In this document: positions 17,164 to 25,561 of the stretch, one piece after another | Layout: each line of letters begins with the position of its first letter | How positions within the stretch are numbered: position 1 is the stretch's first letter | NCBI RefSeq assembly: GCF_000971275.1 | Contig: NZ_LAPV01000147.1 | Span: 1 to 64,000 of the forward strand | Direction: 5' to 3' | DNA: 64,000 nt | Source of the DNA: Devosia psychrophila | GTDB taxonomy: Bacteria > Pseudomonadota > Alphaproteobacteria > Rhizobiales > Devosiaceae | Notes under the pieces: model-generated | Databases searched by the model: none | What the model was told of the DNA's origin: nothing | Seen by the model: the letters and a program-made list of their open reading frames with translations, nothing else | Program-made: the position numbers and the translations under genes

Positions 17164-17610
17164 CTACATGGCGACGCGCCATCGGTGGCTGTTGCACATA
17201 GCAAGGTAGTACCGAAGGTTCAGGCTCAGGCTCTGAACGGTGCTAATGCCGCCACGGGAATTATCGAGCAGGACAGTGCCGCGGTCTGTCTGCACGCCCA
17301 GGATCGAATGCCATCACCGGTTACCCAGCGTGCCGATCAGGATAACCATTGCCGAAACAGCGATGCCCCGATCGCGCAACTCCAGTATCTTTGCCAGGAC
17401 AAAATCATCGCAGTCAGCGGCGTTGCCTAAAGGCACGGTCCAATAATCGCTGACTTCGTAAGTCCCTCGGTCAGATTGGTACTGGTAGCGGGCATTTACT
17501 TCGGTATTGGCACACGAGAGGGACGGCGACAGTTCCTCATTGAAAGTAAGCTGCTCAGGACCGGGAAACGTACCGCAAAAGTCCATGGGCTGGTCGTTGC
17601 GCCGGCACAT
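17164..17610 (-). pseudogene. BTLCP (bacterial transglutaminase-like cysteine peptidase) pseudogene with in-frame stop
   Basis: The frame from 17610 down reads ... EVNARYQYQSDRG, SDYWTVPLGNAADCDDFVLAK, where the Cys matches the catalytic cysteine of the BTLCP family, and then VILIGTLGNR. A TGA (17314-17316) follows. Past it the same frame continues WHSILGVQTDRGTVLLDN, which supplies the expected catalytic His and the Asp/Asn of the triad, until a TAG at 17164-17166. So one in-frame stop splits an otherwise recognisable catalytic core. The N-terminus also looks decayed: an in-frame TGA lies just before the first ATG and no signal peptide is joined. Most likely a dead gene; a sequencing error at the TGA would explain part of it. 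Confidence 0.6.
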
Positions 17611-18074
17611 GGCGTCTCAGCCGGCCTGCCTTGCCTGACGTAGATCAGCGGCAGATAAATTAGGCACGGGCAAAAATTTTGCAAGAATCGTACACAGTAT
17701 TTTTCCAGTTTTTGTTTTACTTGCCATTGAAAGTAACCAATATTTCCGGTCAAAAGTTCTCCACTTTTTGAACTGACCGGCAGGAAAAATCCTCCATAGA
17801 ACCTTTGTTATTGAGCTTATGCGAATTATAATGACATCCAGAGCTATCAATCCTCAACGTAATTTTTCGTTGCTAATTATTACTGCATCGATTTTTTTAA
17901 ATATGCAGGTGGGGGCCGGGTGATGCGATCAGCTTTCGATAACTGCCCGACCAGATGTGCCTGCACATGATGCCGCATAATGGGGACGAAATTGCCGGCT
18001 TTGATGGCAACGATGTGATTGGCGTAGCGGCAGGCGGGTTGTGATGCCGCCCATCATATTTTGAGGGGTTGTGC
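17611..18074. other. AT-rich non-coding region
   Basis: About 460 bases of clearly lower GC than the rest of the window, especially 17640-17900, with T- and A-runs. No frame has recognisable protein motifs. It adjoins a decayed peptidase gene and two tRNA-Glu genes, so it may be leftover foreign DNA. Confidence 0.5.
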
Positions 18075-18104
18075 TGATCCAAATCGTGGCGCACCACGTA
18101 CAGG
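18075..18104 (+). promoter_or_regulatory. Putative RpoE/ECF-type promoter of the sigma factor operon
   Basis: TGATCC (18075-18080), an 18-base spacer and TACAGG (18099-18104), about 22 bases before the sigma factor start. TGATCC-N18-TA fits the known RpoE-ChrR promoter pattern, and the same layout occurs before the FAD oxidoreductase operon. The -10 part is a weaker match here. Confidence 0.4.
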
Positions 18105-18126
18105 GCTTACACAGGCGGAGCAGCCG

Positions 18127-18726
18127 ATGTATGCGGTAGTCATGACGAATTCAGATATTGGCCAGCCGCCTGTCCTGCCAGGGATCGATGACCCTGCATC
18201 GCTGATGCTTCGCATTGCGCAGCAGCAAGACAAATCTGCCTTGGCCGCCTTGTTCGGGCTGTTCGGCCCACGTGTCAAATCGATGATGATCAAGCTGGGT
18301 GCCGGCGATGCCTTGGCCGAAGACCTGGTGCAGGAAACTTTCCTCACCGTCTGGCGCAAGGCGGCGCTTTATTCGAACCAGCGCGGTGCAGCGAGCACCT
18401 GGATTTTCACGATCGCCCGCAACCTGCGCATCGACCAGCTGCGCCGACAATCGAACAAGCCCTATGAGGACTTGGAAAAAGTCACTCTGGCCAGCGACAG
18501 CCCGACCGGCAGCATGCTGGTCGAGCGGCATCAAGTGATCGATCGGGTGACCGCCGCTCTGACAACGCTTTCGGAAGATCAACAGGAAGTCGTTCGCTTG
18601 AGTTTTATCCACGACATGCCGCACGCCCGGATTGCCGAAACCATCGGCATTCCCCTTGGCACAGTGAAATCGCGACTTCGTCTCGCCTATGAACGGCTCC
18701 GGCCTATGCTGGAGGATCTGCAATGA
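18127..18726 (+). CDS. rpoE: ECF sigma factor (RpoE/ECF11-like, ChrR-controlled)
   Basis: A 199-residue group IV sigma factor. Region 2 runs about residues 25-95 (ALFGLFGPRVKSMMIK, DLVQETFLTVWRKA, STWIFTIARNLRIDQLRR), and region 4 about 130-192 (LTTLSEDQQEVVRLSFIHDM, then IAETIGIPLGTVKSRLRLAYERLRP). It is co-transcribed with a ChrR-like anti-sigma gene through an ATGA overlap, which places it with the RpoE-ChrR type that answers singlet oxygen or organic peroxide in alphaproteobacteria. The ATG at 18127 has GGCGGAG upstream; an ATG at 18142 is possible. Confidence 0.88.
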   Translation: MYAVVMTNSDIGQPPVLPGIDDPASLMLRIAQQQDKSALAALFGLFGPRVKSMMIKLGAGDALAEDLVQETFLTVWRKAALYSNQRGAASTWIFTIARNLRIDQLRRQSNKPYEDLEKVTLASDSPTGSMLVERHQVIDRVTAALTTLSEDQQEVVRLSFIHDMPHARIAETIGIPLGTVKSRLRLAYERLRPMLEDLQ

Positions 18727-19373
18727 CCATTGAACACCACCCCGATATTGCCACCTTGATGGCCTTCAGCGCCGGTACGCTTGACGGACCATACGCAACC
18801 GTGATCGCGACCCATCTCGCCATGTCCGAGGGCGGCCGCGAGACTTTAAGTCATATGGACTCCATCGGGGGCGCGCTGCTGACGGCAGAACCGGCCGCGC
18901 TTATGTCGTCCGGCTCCCTGGACCGGCTGCTAGGCACTTTGGGTGACGAGAAGATCGAAGTCGTGCCGCATGACGAGCGCGGCGACGACGCGCTTCCCCT
19001 GCCCGTTCAGAGCTATCTGCCTGAGGGGCTGGTTGCCGTGCGCTGGAAATGGACCGGGCCGGGCGTGGCGACGGCTGATCTTGCCTGGGGCGATGACGGC
19101 AAGTCTCGCCTGATGCTCCTGCGGGTGGGTGCCGGCCGTCGCGTGCCTGAGCATGGCCATGGTGGCCATGAGCTGACGCTGATCCTGCAGGGCGCCTATC
19201 GGGACCGCTTTGGCGTGTTTGCCAAGGGCGACATCGCCGACCATGACGAGGATATCGAGCACCAGCCGATCGCCGAGCCTGGCGAGGACTGCATCTGCCT
19301 CGTGGCGGTTGACGCGCGCCTCACGTTCCGCGGCCGGCTGATGCGGGTGCTGCAGCCGCTGTTTGGGATTTAG
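18723..19373 (+). CDS. chrR: ChrR-like cupin anti-sigma factor lacking the zinc-site cysteines
   Basis: A 216-residue two-domain protein. The N-terminal anti-sigma part has His6 and His31 (ATHLAMSEGGRE), but where ChrR proteins carry the zinc ligands Cys35 and Cys38 this one has Ser35 and Gly38. The C-terminal cupin looks complete: PEHGHGGHELTLILQGAYRD, KGDIADHD and EHQPIAEPGEDCICLV hold the usual His/Glu ligands. The start overlaps the sigma gene stop (ATGA). It is likely to bind the sigma factor and release it on oxidative or lipid stress. The missing cysteines imply weaker or metal-independent binding. Confidence 0.85.
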   Translation: MTIEHHPDIATLMAFSAGTLDGPYATVIATHLAMSEGGRETLSHMDSIGGALLTAEPAALMSSGSLDRLLGTLGDEKIEVVPHDERGDDALPLPVQSYLPEGLVAVRWKWTGPGVATADLAWGDDGKSRLMLLRVGAGRRVPEHGHGGHELTLILQGAYRDRFGVFAKGDIADHDEDIEHQPIAEPGEDCICLVAVDARLTFRGRLMRVLQPLFGI

Positions 19374-19375
19374 CG

Positions 19376-20128
19376 ATGAAACCAGGTGTTGCATGGATTA
19401 TCGGCGGCGGCTCGGGGATCGGCGCCGCCGTGGCGAAACTATTGGCCGCACGCGGCTGGACGGTAGCTATCTCGGGCCGTCGGCAGGAAAAGCTGGGTGA
19501 GGTTGCGAAGGCTAACCTGGCTATTCGCCCTTATGTACTGGACGTCACCGACAGCAATGCGATCAAGGCGACTATCCAGTCCGTGGTGGCCGACCTGGGG
19601 CGGATCGATCTGTTCATCTTCGGTGCCGCTGCCTGGCAACCGATGGATGTCGGCGATTACGCTTTCGAGAAGTTCGAGAAGGTCATCGATACCAATTATC
19701 TCGGCCTGCTGCGCATTGCCGATCCGCTGCTCAAGCAGATGGAAAGCCAAGGCGGCGGACATTTTGCGGCTATTGCCTCGGTGGCGGGCTATTTTGGCCT
19801 ACCCCGCTCGGCCGCCTATTCGTCGACCAAGGCCGGCATAATCAACCTGCTGGAAACGATGCGGGCGGAACTGGCGCCGCGCAATATCACGGTGCGGATG
19901 ATCGCGCCGGGCTTCGTCAAGTCCGAATTGACCGACAAGAATGATTTCCCGATGCCGTTCCTGATGGAGACCGATGATGCGGCGCGGCGGATCGTCGATG
20001 GGCTGACTCGGTCGGACCGGTTCGAGATCGCGTTCCCCAAGCGCATGGTCTGGCTGATGAAGACGATACGGTGGCTGCCCTATCCGGTGTTCTTTTGGCT
20101 GACGGGGAAGATGTTGCCGAAGCAGTGA
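19376..20128 (+). CDS. Short-chain dehydrogenase/reductase
   Basis: A 250-residue SDR. The nucleotide-binding motif is GGGSGIG (near residue 10), the NAG-like segment is FGAAAWQ, and the active site has a serine in AIASVAG and YSSTK (Tyr/Lys), followed by APGFVKSELT. The arginine after the second strand (SGRRQEKL) suggests NADP preference. It starts two bases after the chrR stop, so it belongs to the sigma operon. SDRs are regular members of RpoE-ChrR regulons, probably acting on lipid-derived carbonyls. Confidence 0.87.
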   Translation: MKPGVAWIIGGGSGIGAAVAKLLAARGWTVAISGRRQEKLGEVAKANLAIRPYVLDVTDSNAIKATIQSVVADLGRIDLFIFGAAAWQPMDVGDYAFEKFEKVIDTNYLGLLRIADPLLKQMESQGGGHFAAIASVAGYFGLPRSAAYSSTKAGIINLLETMRAELAPRNITVRMIAPGFVKSELTDKNDFPMPFLMETDDAARRIVDGLTRSDRFEIAFPKRMVWLMKTIRWLPYPVFFWLTGKMLPKQ

Positions 20129-20145
20129 TGGCGAGCACGCCATTT

Positions 20146-20243
20146 CCACCGACTTTTCCCTAGGGCTTGACCCGAGGGGCCACTCTCAACACGGCGCAGG
20201 CCGCGATAGGTCCTCGGATCAAGCCCTAGGGAAAAGTCGGTGG
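20146..20243. repeat. Long palindromic intergenic repeat, copy A
   Basis: A 32-bp arm (CCACCGACTTTTCCCTAGGG..., 20146-20177) pairs with 20212-20243 with a single mismatch, around a loop of about 34 bases. It lies between convergent genes and can act as a two-way terminator. A second copy, in opposite orientation, is at 28745-28823. Confidence 0.85.
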
Positions 20244-20286
20244 GTGGGAGACTACTGTACCCAGCAGCGCAGCAGTCCGCAGTGAC

Positions 20287-21522
20287 TCAAGCCGGCTTGC
20301 GGTATTGGTAGATACCCACGTCGATTGAGCCTTCGATAAATCCGGCTTCGCAATAGCTGAGGTAGTAGACCCACTTGCGCTTGAACTCCTCATCGTAGCC
20401 GAGAGGAGCGATCATCGGCCAGCGCTCGAGGAAGCGTTCCCGCCAAAGCTTGAGCGTCTTGGCATAGCTCAGGCGGAAGGTATCAACGTTCTCGAGCACC
20501 AGATTGTACTTGTCGCCAAACTCTTTCATCACCGTTTTGGTCAGCAGCATGCCGCCCGGGAAAATGTAGCGCTGGATGAAGTCGGGACCGCTGCGATAAC
20601 CGACGAAATCGGCCTCATTGATGGTGATTGCCTGGATTGACGCAGTGCCGCCGGGCTTGAGGCGATCGTGCACCGTCTGGAAATAGCTCGGCCAATTGTC
20701 CTCGCCCACGGCCTCGATCATTTCGATCGAGCCGATGTGGTCGAACTGGCCTTCGGTATGGCGATAGTCCTCGAATACCAGCGTGGCGAATTCGTCGAGA
20801 CCCTGGCGCGCCAGGCGCTCCTGTCCATATTTCAGCTGCTCGGCCGAAAGAGTGATGCCGCGTAGGTGGGCCTTGTAATCGCGCGCAACGGTTTCGGCAA
20901 AGCCGCCCCAGCCGCAGCCGATTTCAAGCACTGAAGACCCCGGCGTCACGCCAGCCATGTCGGCGACGCGGCGATATTTTTCGCGCTGCGCCTCTTCGAG
21001 ACTTTGATCGCCAGAGGTAAAAACGGCCGACGAATAGGTCATCGAGCCGTCTAGCCACTGACCGTAGAAATCGTTGCCCAGGTCATAGTGCTCGGCGATG
21101 TTCTTCTTGGAACCTTCGAGCGTGTTGCGACGCGACAGGTGATAATGCAGGTCGCCGGCTGCCTTGCGGAAGAAACCCGGATTGGCTTCTTCGAACATGT
21201 CACGGTTTTGCAGGAAGAATCGGAACAGCGCGGTGAGGTCATCAACCTCGATATCGCCTCTCATATAAGCGGACGCAAAGCCAACTGTGCCTCGCTGCAT
21301 GGCCTCGGTGATGACTTTGAAATTGTTGAGACGAAGCACCGAATGCTCACCCGTCGCCGGATCGCCGACTGTGCGCGTACGCCCGTTGGGCAAGATGACG
21401 GTTACGGCGCCGTGCTTGGGGTGGCCGACCAGCCGGTAGCCGATTTTTTCGACGGCCCAAGAGGCAAATTTGGCCCACGGCGCGACGCCGGTATTGCTGT
21501 TTTCTGCAACGGTCTTGTTCAT
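20287..21522 (-). CDS. cfa: Cyclopropane-fatty-acyl-phospholipid synthase
   Basis: A 411-residue S-adenosylmethionine-dependent methyltransferase that modifies unsaturated acyl chains of membrane lipids. The CFA-synthase start region (about 1-120) is followed by YDLGNDFYGQWLDGSMTYSSAVF, a family hallmark, then VLEIGCGWGGFAE (SAM motif I), GSIEMIEAVGEDNW and QAITINEADFVGYRSGPDFIQRYIFPGG near the active site. It is the last gene of the FAD oxidoreductase-DUF1365-cfa operon, 23 bases after DUF1365. Relatives in RpoE regulons also take part in furan fatty acid synthesis. Confidence 0.92.
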   Translation of the reverse strand: MNKTVAENSNTGVAPWAKFASWAVEKIGYRLVGHPKHGAVTVILPNGRTRTVGDPATGEHSVLRLNNFKVITEAMQRGTVGFASAYMRGDIEVDDLTALFRFFLQNRDMFEEANPGFFRKAAGDLHYHLSRRNTLEGSKKNIAEHYDLGNDFYGQWLDGSMTYSSAVFTSGDQSLEEAQREKYRRVADMAGVTPGSSVLEIGCGWGGFAETVARDYKAHLRGITLSAEQLKYGQERLARQGLDEFATLVFEDYRHTEGQFDHIGSIEMIEAVGEDNWPSYFQTVHDRLKPGGTASIQAITINEADFVGYRSGPDFIQRYIFPGGMLLTKTVMKEFGDKYNLVLENVDTFRLSYAKTLKLWRERFLERWPMIAPLGYDEEFKRKWVYYLSYCEAGFIEGSIDVGIYQYRKPA

Positions 21523-21545
21523 CGTGCCGCGTGATCCAAAATTCT

Positions 21546-22331
21546 CTAGACTTGACGATGGCGCTTAGGCTGCCGTCTCAGTTTGAGCGTCGGCGGCACA
21601 CCCTTCAGCCACAAAAGTAGCGCTTCCCAGTAAATGCCCAGCACCACTTTAGCGGTCATAAAGGGATATGCAAGGAGCAGTTTCAGCAGACCGAAGTCGC
21701 TCAAAAGACGCCGTTCACCCTTAAAATAAGCAGTCAGCAGGCCGCCCTCATCGTCCGACAAAGTAATGCCGAGAAACACCGTTTCAGCGGGCGGACGCAC
21801 CGAAAAACGATAGCGCCCCTCAAGCGTATTGAAGGGAGACACGTAGAAGGCCTTCCTGGCTTCATGCTGGATTTCGCCCTGCTCGGGTAGCACGCCAGCT
21901 TGATAGAAGTGGTGCTCGCCGAAGGTGTTGCTGACCTCGTAGGCCATGAACCGCACGACGCCTTCGGCATCCTCGCAATAATAGACCGTGATCGGATTGA
22001 AGGCGAAGCCGAACAGCCGCGGGTATGCCAGCATGCGGATGCGGGTGACGTCCAAGACGCCGGCCGCAGCGGCCCTGCGGCGGATGAAGGCCGCGATGCT
22101 GGTGCCGTCGCGTGGACCAAAGTCCCTGGTCACCAGCGACACAAGGTTGAATCTATCCAAGGAAAATAGACGTAGTTTTTCATCTATTGATTCAAGCTGG
22201 TCGAGATCCACCAACATGGAAAAAACCCGGTAGCGCAGGGAATGTCGCTTCGGCCGCGCGCGCTTGTGCACGACGTCGCCGACATAGATGGCGCCGAGCG
22301 CCGAGATGCCCTCGCCTATTCCGCGGCCCAC
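21546..22331 (-). CDS. DUF1365 family protein
   Basis: A 261-residue protein with the DUF1365 pattern: YVGDVVHKRARPKRHSLRYR, LLxxPR-like MLAYPRLFGFAFNPITVYYCED, YEVSNTFGEHHFY and VSPFNTLEGRYRF. It starts with GTG at 22331, overlapping the end of the FAD oxidoreductase gene by 16 bases. The family is nearly always encoded between a FAD oxidoreductase and a cyclopropane synthase and probably works with them on membrane fatty acids. The exact reaction is not established. Confidence 0.85.
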   Translation of the reverse strand: MGRGIGEGISALGAIYVGDVVHKRARPKRHSLRYRVFSMLVDLDQLESIDEKLRLFSLDRFNLVSLVTRDFGPRDGTSIAAFIRRRAAAAGVLDVTRIRMLAYPRLFGFAFNPITVYYCEDAEGVVRFMAYEVSNTFGEHHFYQAGVLPEQGEIQHEARKAFYVSPFNTLEGRYRFSVRPPAETVFLGITLSDDEGGLLTAYFKGERRLLSDFGLLKLLLAYPFMTAKVVLGIYWEALLLWLKGVPPTLKLRRQPKRHRQV

Positions 22332-23650
22332 AGGTGCTGGTCTCCTTCGACCCAGTTGTGAGCGATACGGCCGCGCTGTTCGGGCACCTGCCAGGGGCGC
22401 TGCACCGGCCCAATGCGCTCGGCCACTTCCAGGCCCGACTGCAGCCCATCTTCGTGAAAGCCGTAGCCCATCCAGGCGCCGGCGAACCAGGTGTTGTTGA
22501 CACCTTGAATTTGCCAGAGCTGCGGCTGCGTTGCGATCGCCTCGGCATCGAACAGCGGATGCTCGTAGTCAACGTCGTAGACCACCGACTCTGGCGCGAT
22601 GTCGCGATGCGGGTTGAGCGTGACGAACAAGTTCTGCGTGGTGGGCAGCGGCTGCAGCTTGTTCATCCAATAGGTTAGGCTGAGATCATCTTCGCCCCCG
22701 GTGCCACGCAAGTAGTTCCACGCGGACCACAGATGGCGGCGCTTCGGCATGAAGCTCGCATCGGAATGAAGCACAGCGCGATTGTGGGTGTAGCGGAAGG
22801 CGGACAGTACCCGCTGCTCGGCTTCGGACGGGTCGGCAATCAGGGCCAGGGCCTGGTCGGCGTGAGTAGCGAACACGACCTGATCGAAGTGACGATGGCT
22901 ACCGTCTTCGAAGTAAACCTCGGCGCCCTGGGCGTGGCGACGCACCGATGTGATCCCGGCATTGAGCACCGTTTCCATTTTGGTCTGAGCGACCAGCTTG
23001 TCCACATATTGGCGCGAACCCGATTTTACCGTACGCCATTTGGGCCGCCCGCCGACCTGCAGCAGCGAATGATTGGCAAAGAACTCGATGAAGGTCCGTG
23101 CCGGAAAGTCCAGCATGCCACGCGATGGGGTGGACCAGATAGCCGCCGAAATGGGCAGGATATGATCATCTATGAAGGCGCTGGAATAGCCGAAGCGCTC
23201 CAGGAACTGGCCGATCGAGATATCGTCGGAGCATAACTCAATCTGCTGCTCGGCCTCGCGGAAGAACCGCATGATGTCGCTGACCAGCTTCCAGTGGCGC
23301 GGCCGGATAATGTTGCGGCGCTGGCCGAACAGGCCCCAGAGATATTCGCCGGAATATTCCATCTGGCCTTCGCCAACCGAGACCGCAAAGCTCATGTAGG
23401 ATCGCGTCGTCTCCACGTCGAGATGGTCAAAGAACGCCGTCAGGTTTGGATAATTCTTCTCGTTGTAGACGATGAAGCCCGTATCGACCGGCACCGGCCC
23501 CTGCGGGGTGGGAGCGAGAACCGTATTGCTATGGCCGCCAAGGACCGCATTTTTTTCGAACAGGGTGACGTTATGAGTCCGCGAAAGCAGCCAAGCCGCT
23601 GAAAGTCCTGATATTCCCGATCCGATGATGGCGATATTGGAGGCGGTCAT
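22316..23650 (-). CDS. FAD-dependent amine-oxidase-like oxidoreductase
   Basis: A 444-residue flavoprotein. The N-terminal dinucleotide-binding motif is IAIIGSGISGLSAAWLLS, followed by TLFEKNAVLGGHSNTV, and a C-terminal FAD segment is NNTWFAGAWMGYGFHEDGL. It resembles the NAD/FAD-binding proteins that accompany CFA synthases and DUF1365 in RpoE-ChrR regulons, one of which is a desaturase in furan fatty acid synthesis in Rhodobacter. The ATG at 23650 precedes the Rossmann strand. A sigma-E-like promoter lies 35-64 bases upstream. Confidence 0.87.
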   Translation of the reverse strand: MTASNIAIIGSGISGLSAAWLLSRTHNVTLFEKNAVLGGHSNTVLAPTPQGPVPVDTGFIVYNEKNYPNLTAFFDHLDVETTRSYMSFAVSVGEGQMEYSGEYLWGLFGQRRNIIRPRHWKLVSDIMRFFREAEQQIELCSDDISIGQFLERFGYSSAFIDDHILPISAAIWSTPSRGMLDFPARTFIEFFANHSLLQVGGRPKWRTVKSGSRQYVDKLVAQTKMETVLNAGITSVRRHAQGAEVYFEDGSHRHFDQVVFATHADQALALIADPSEAEQRVLSAFRYTHNRAVLHSDASFMPKRRHLWSAWNYLRGTGGEDDLSLTYWMNKLQPLPTTQNLFVTLNPHRDIAPESVVYDVDYEHPLFDAEAIATQPQLWQIQGVNNTWFAGAWMGYGFHEDGLQSGLEVAERIGPVQRPWQVPEQRGRIAHNWVEGDQHLWAAE

Positions 23651-23684
23651 GATCAGGGCAGGTCTCCGCGTGGCCGCAATGGTC

Positions 23685-23714
23685 TTATTACGCACACAGC
23701 AACGGGCTGGATCA
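23685..23714 (-). promoter_or_regulatory. Putative RpoE/ECF-type promoter of the FAD oxidoreductase-DUF1365-cfa operon
   Basis: On the minus strand TGATCC (23714-23709), an exact 18-base spacer and TAATAA (23690-23685) precede the ATG at 23650. This matches the RpoE-ChrR consensus closely and mirrors the sequence before the sigma gene. Confidence 0.65.
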
Positions 23715-23728
23715 GCGAAAAGTTTCTT

Positions 23729-25519
23729 CTATCCCTTGGGTTTAGCCATGTCCGTCAAACGGAACTGTACCTGCTCGCGGCCCTGATAATAGTCGACCGA
23801 AAGCGCTCCTGCGAAATGAAAGACCGCGTCGGCATCGCGCAGCAGGGCATCGCCAAGGGCGGTATTTGCCGCACGGAAGGCGATGGCCTTGAGGCGGGCG
23901 CCGTCTTCCGAAGTCAGGGTGAAGCTTACATGGCCGCCCTTGCCGACGATCTGAGCATAGCGGGCGCGATGAGCGGGGAAGGCAAACAGTGGGCCGGGAT
24001 TGCCCGAACCGTAGGGTCCGGCGCGCTCCAGCGCATGCACCAGATCGAGCGTCGCCCCCCGAGCGGTAAGCGCTGCGTCGACCGGCATGGCAGTCACGGC
24101 GCGGGCCGCCGTCACATCAAGCGAAAGCTTTTCGATCAGGAAAGCGCGGAAGGGGCCAAGCTGGCCGGGCTTGATCGAGACACCCGCCGCCATGGCATGG
24201 CCTCCACCTTTGGGAATGAGGCCCAGTTCCACCGCTTCGATGACGGCGCGACCGATATCGACCCCGGGCATGGAGCGGCCCGAGCCGGTGCCGGTGCCGT
24301 CGGGCTGCAGCGCAATGGCGAAAGTCGGACGCTCGAAGCGTTCGCGCAGCCGGGAAGCAATGAGACCGGCGACGCCAGGGTGCCAATTAGCCGACGCCAG
24401 CACCAGGACGGGCGGTCCCTCGCCGCTGCCGATTTCCATTTCGGCCACGGCTGCCGCCTCTTCGACGGCCTCGACCTCGATGCGCTGGCGCTCGGTGTTG
24501 AGCTCGTCAAGCCGCGCAGCGATGACCAGCGCGTGGTGCTCGTCGTCAACGGTGAGCAGTTCAGTGCCGAGCGCGGCATTGCCGATACGGCCACCGGCAT
24601 TGATGCGCGGGCCGAGCAGGAAGCCCAGGTGATATGGATTGATCGGGCCACTCAGGCGCGCGGCCAGCGCCAAGGCCGCCATGCCCTTGTTGTCGCCGCG
24701 GCGGGCGACTTCCAGCCCCCGCACCACGAAGGCGCGGTTGAGGCCGGTGAGCGGGACGACGTCGCAGACTGTGGCCAGGGCCACCAGATCGAGCAGTTTC
24801 AGCAAATCCGGAAGGCCGGTATCGCCGCGCTGACGAAGCGCCCGATTGACCGCTACGAGGACCATGAAGGTCACGCCGGCAGCGCAGAGATAGCCGAGGC
24901 CGGAAATGTCGTCGGGGCGGTTCGGATTGACCAGCGCATTGGCATTGGGCAGGTCGTGGTCGCTCAGATGGTGGTCGATGACTAGCACGTCAGCGCCGCG
25001 GCCGCGCGCATGGGTGATGGGCCCCTCGCTGGTGGTGCCGCAGTCGAGCGTGATGATCAGCGTGGCGCCCGCATCGATCAGCTTGTCCATCGCCGCGACA
25101 TTGGGGCCATAGCCCTCGAATATCCGGTCGGGAATATGCACCTGGGGCTCGATGCCGAAATGGCGCAGGTAGCGGGCCATCAGCGCGCAGGAGCAAGCGC
25201 CATCGACGTCATAGTCGCCAAACAGCGCCACGGATTCATTGTCGGCAATGGCCTTGGCGAGCCGGTCCGCCAGCGGATCCATGGCCATCAGGGTCGAGGG
25301 ATCTGGCATCAAGCCGCGAATGGTCGGCTCCAGATAGGTATCGGCTTCCTCGATGCCGACGCCCCGCCCCGCGAGGATGCGGGCAAGAATTTCCGAAATA
25401 CCGGTGCGCTGGGAGATTGCAGTGGCCGTCCGCGTGCCCGCGAAATCCAAACGGTCGGTCCAGGCCCGTCCGGTCAGTGAGCGGGAGACATCAAGAAATG
25501 GTCGCGGCGCATCGAGCAT
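23729..25519 (-). CDS. recJ: Single-stranded-DNA-specific exonuclease RecJ
   Basis: A 596-residue 5'-3' exonuclease used in recombination and mismatch repair. The DHH-family motifs are in order: VALFGDYDVDGACSCALM, ITLDCGTTS, VIDHHLSDHDLP (the DHH motif) and NPNRPDD. The DHHA1 part carries GGGHAMAAGVSI, and a C-terminal OB-type domain contains VQFRLTDMAKPKG. Length is normal for the family. No clear Shine-Dalgarno precedes the ATG at 25519, so a nearby alternative start is possible. Confidence 0.94.
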   Translation of the reverse strand: MLDAPRPFLDVSRSLTGRAWTDRLDFAGTRTATAISQRTGISEILARILAGRGVGIEEADTYLEPTIRGLMPDPSTLMAMDPLADRLAKAIADNESVALFGDYDVDGACSCALMARYLRHFGIEPQVHIPDRIFEGYGPNVAAMDKLIDAGATLIITLDCGTTSEGPITHARGRGADVLVIDHHLSDHDLPNANALVNPNRPDDISGLGYLCAAGVTFMVLVAVNRALRQRGDTGLPDLLKLLDLVALATVCDVVPLTGLNRAFVVRGLEVARRGDNKGMAALALAARLSGPINPYHLGFLLGPRINAGGRIGNAALGTELLTVDDEHHALVIAARLDELNTERQRIEVEAVEEAAAVAEMEIGSGEGPPVLVLASANWHPGVAGLIASRLRERFERPTFAIALQPDGTGTGSGRSMPGVDIGRAVIEAVELGLIPKGGGHAMAAGVSIKPGQLGPFRAFLIEKLSLDVTAARAVTAMPVDAALTARGATLDLVHALERAGPYGSGNPGPLFAFPAHRARYAQIVGKGGHVSFTLTSEDGARLKAIAFRAANTALGDALLRDADAVFHFAGALSVDYYQGREQVQFRLTDMAKPKG

Positions 25520-25561
25520 GGAGGGAGAGGTAGGCGATTTGGACGGTGGTGGGAAGGGCGC

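Noticed and set aside
17314-17316. TGA in the peptidase gene as a selenocysteine codon
   Set aside because: The position is not catalytic in the family, no hairpin was evident after it and the gene is damaged elsewhere.
16859-18074. Integration of an element at the tRNA-Glu genes
   Set aside because: The AT-rich region follows the 3' end, but no second copy of the T-arm/3' end and no integrase remnant is visible.
17897-18097. Possible small gene on the minus strand and short frames on the plus strand
   Set aside because: No family motif, frames interrupted by stops and located in decayed DNA.
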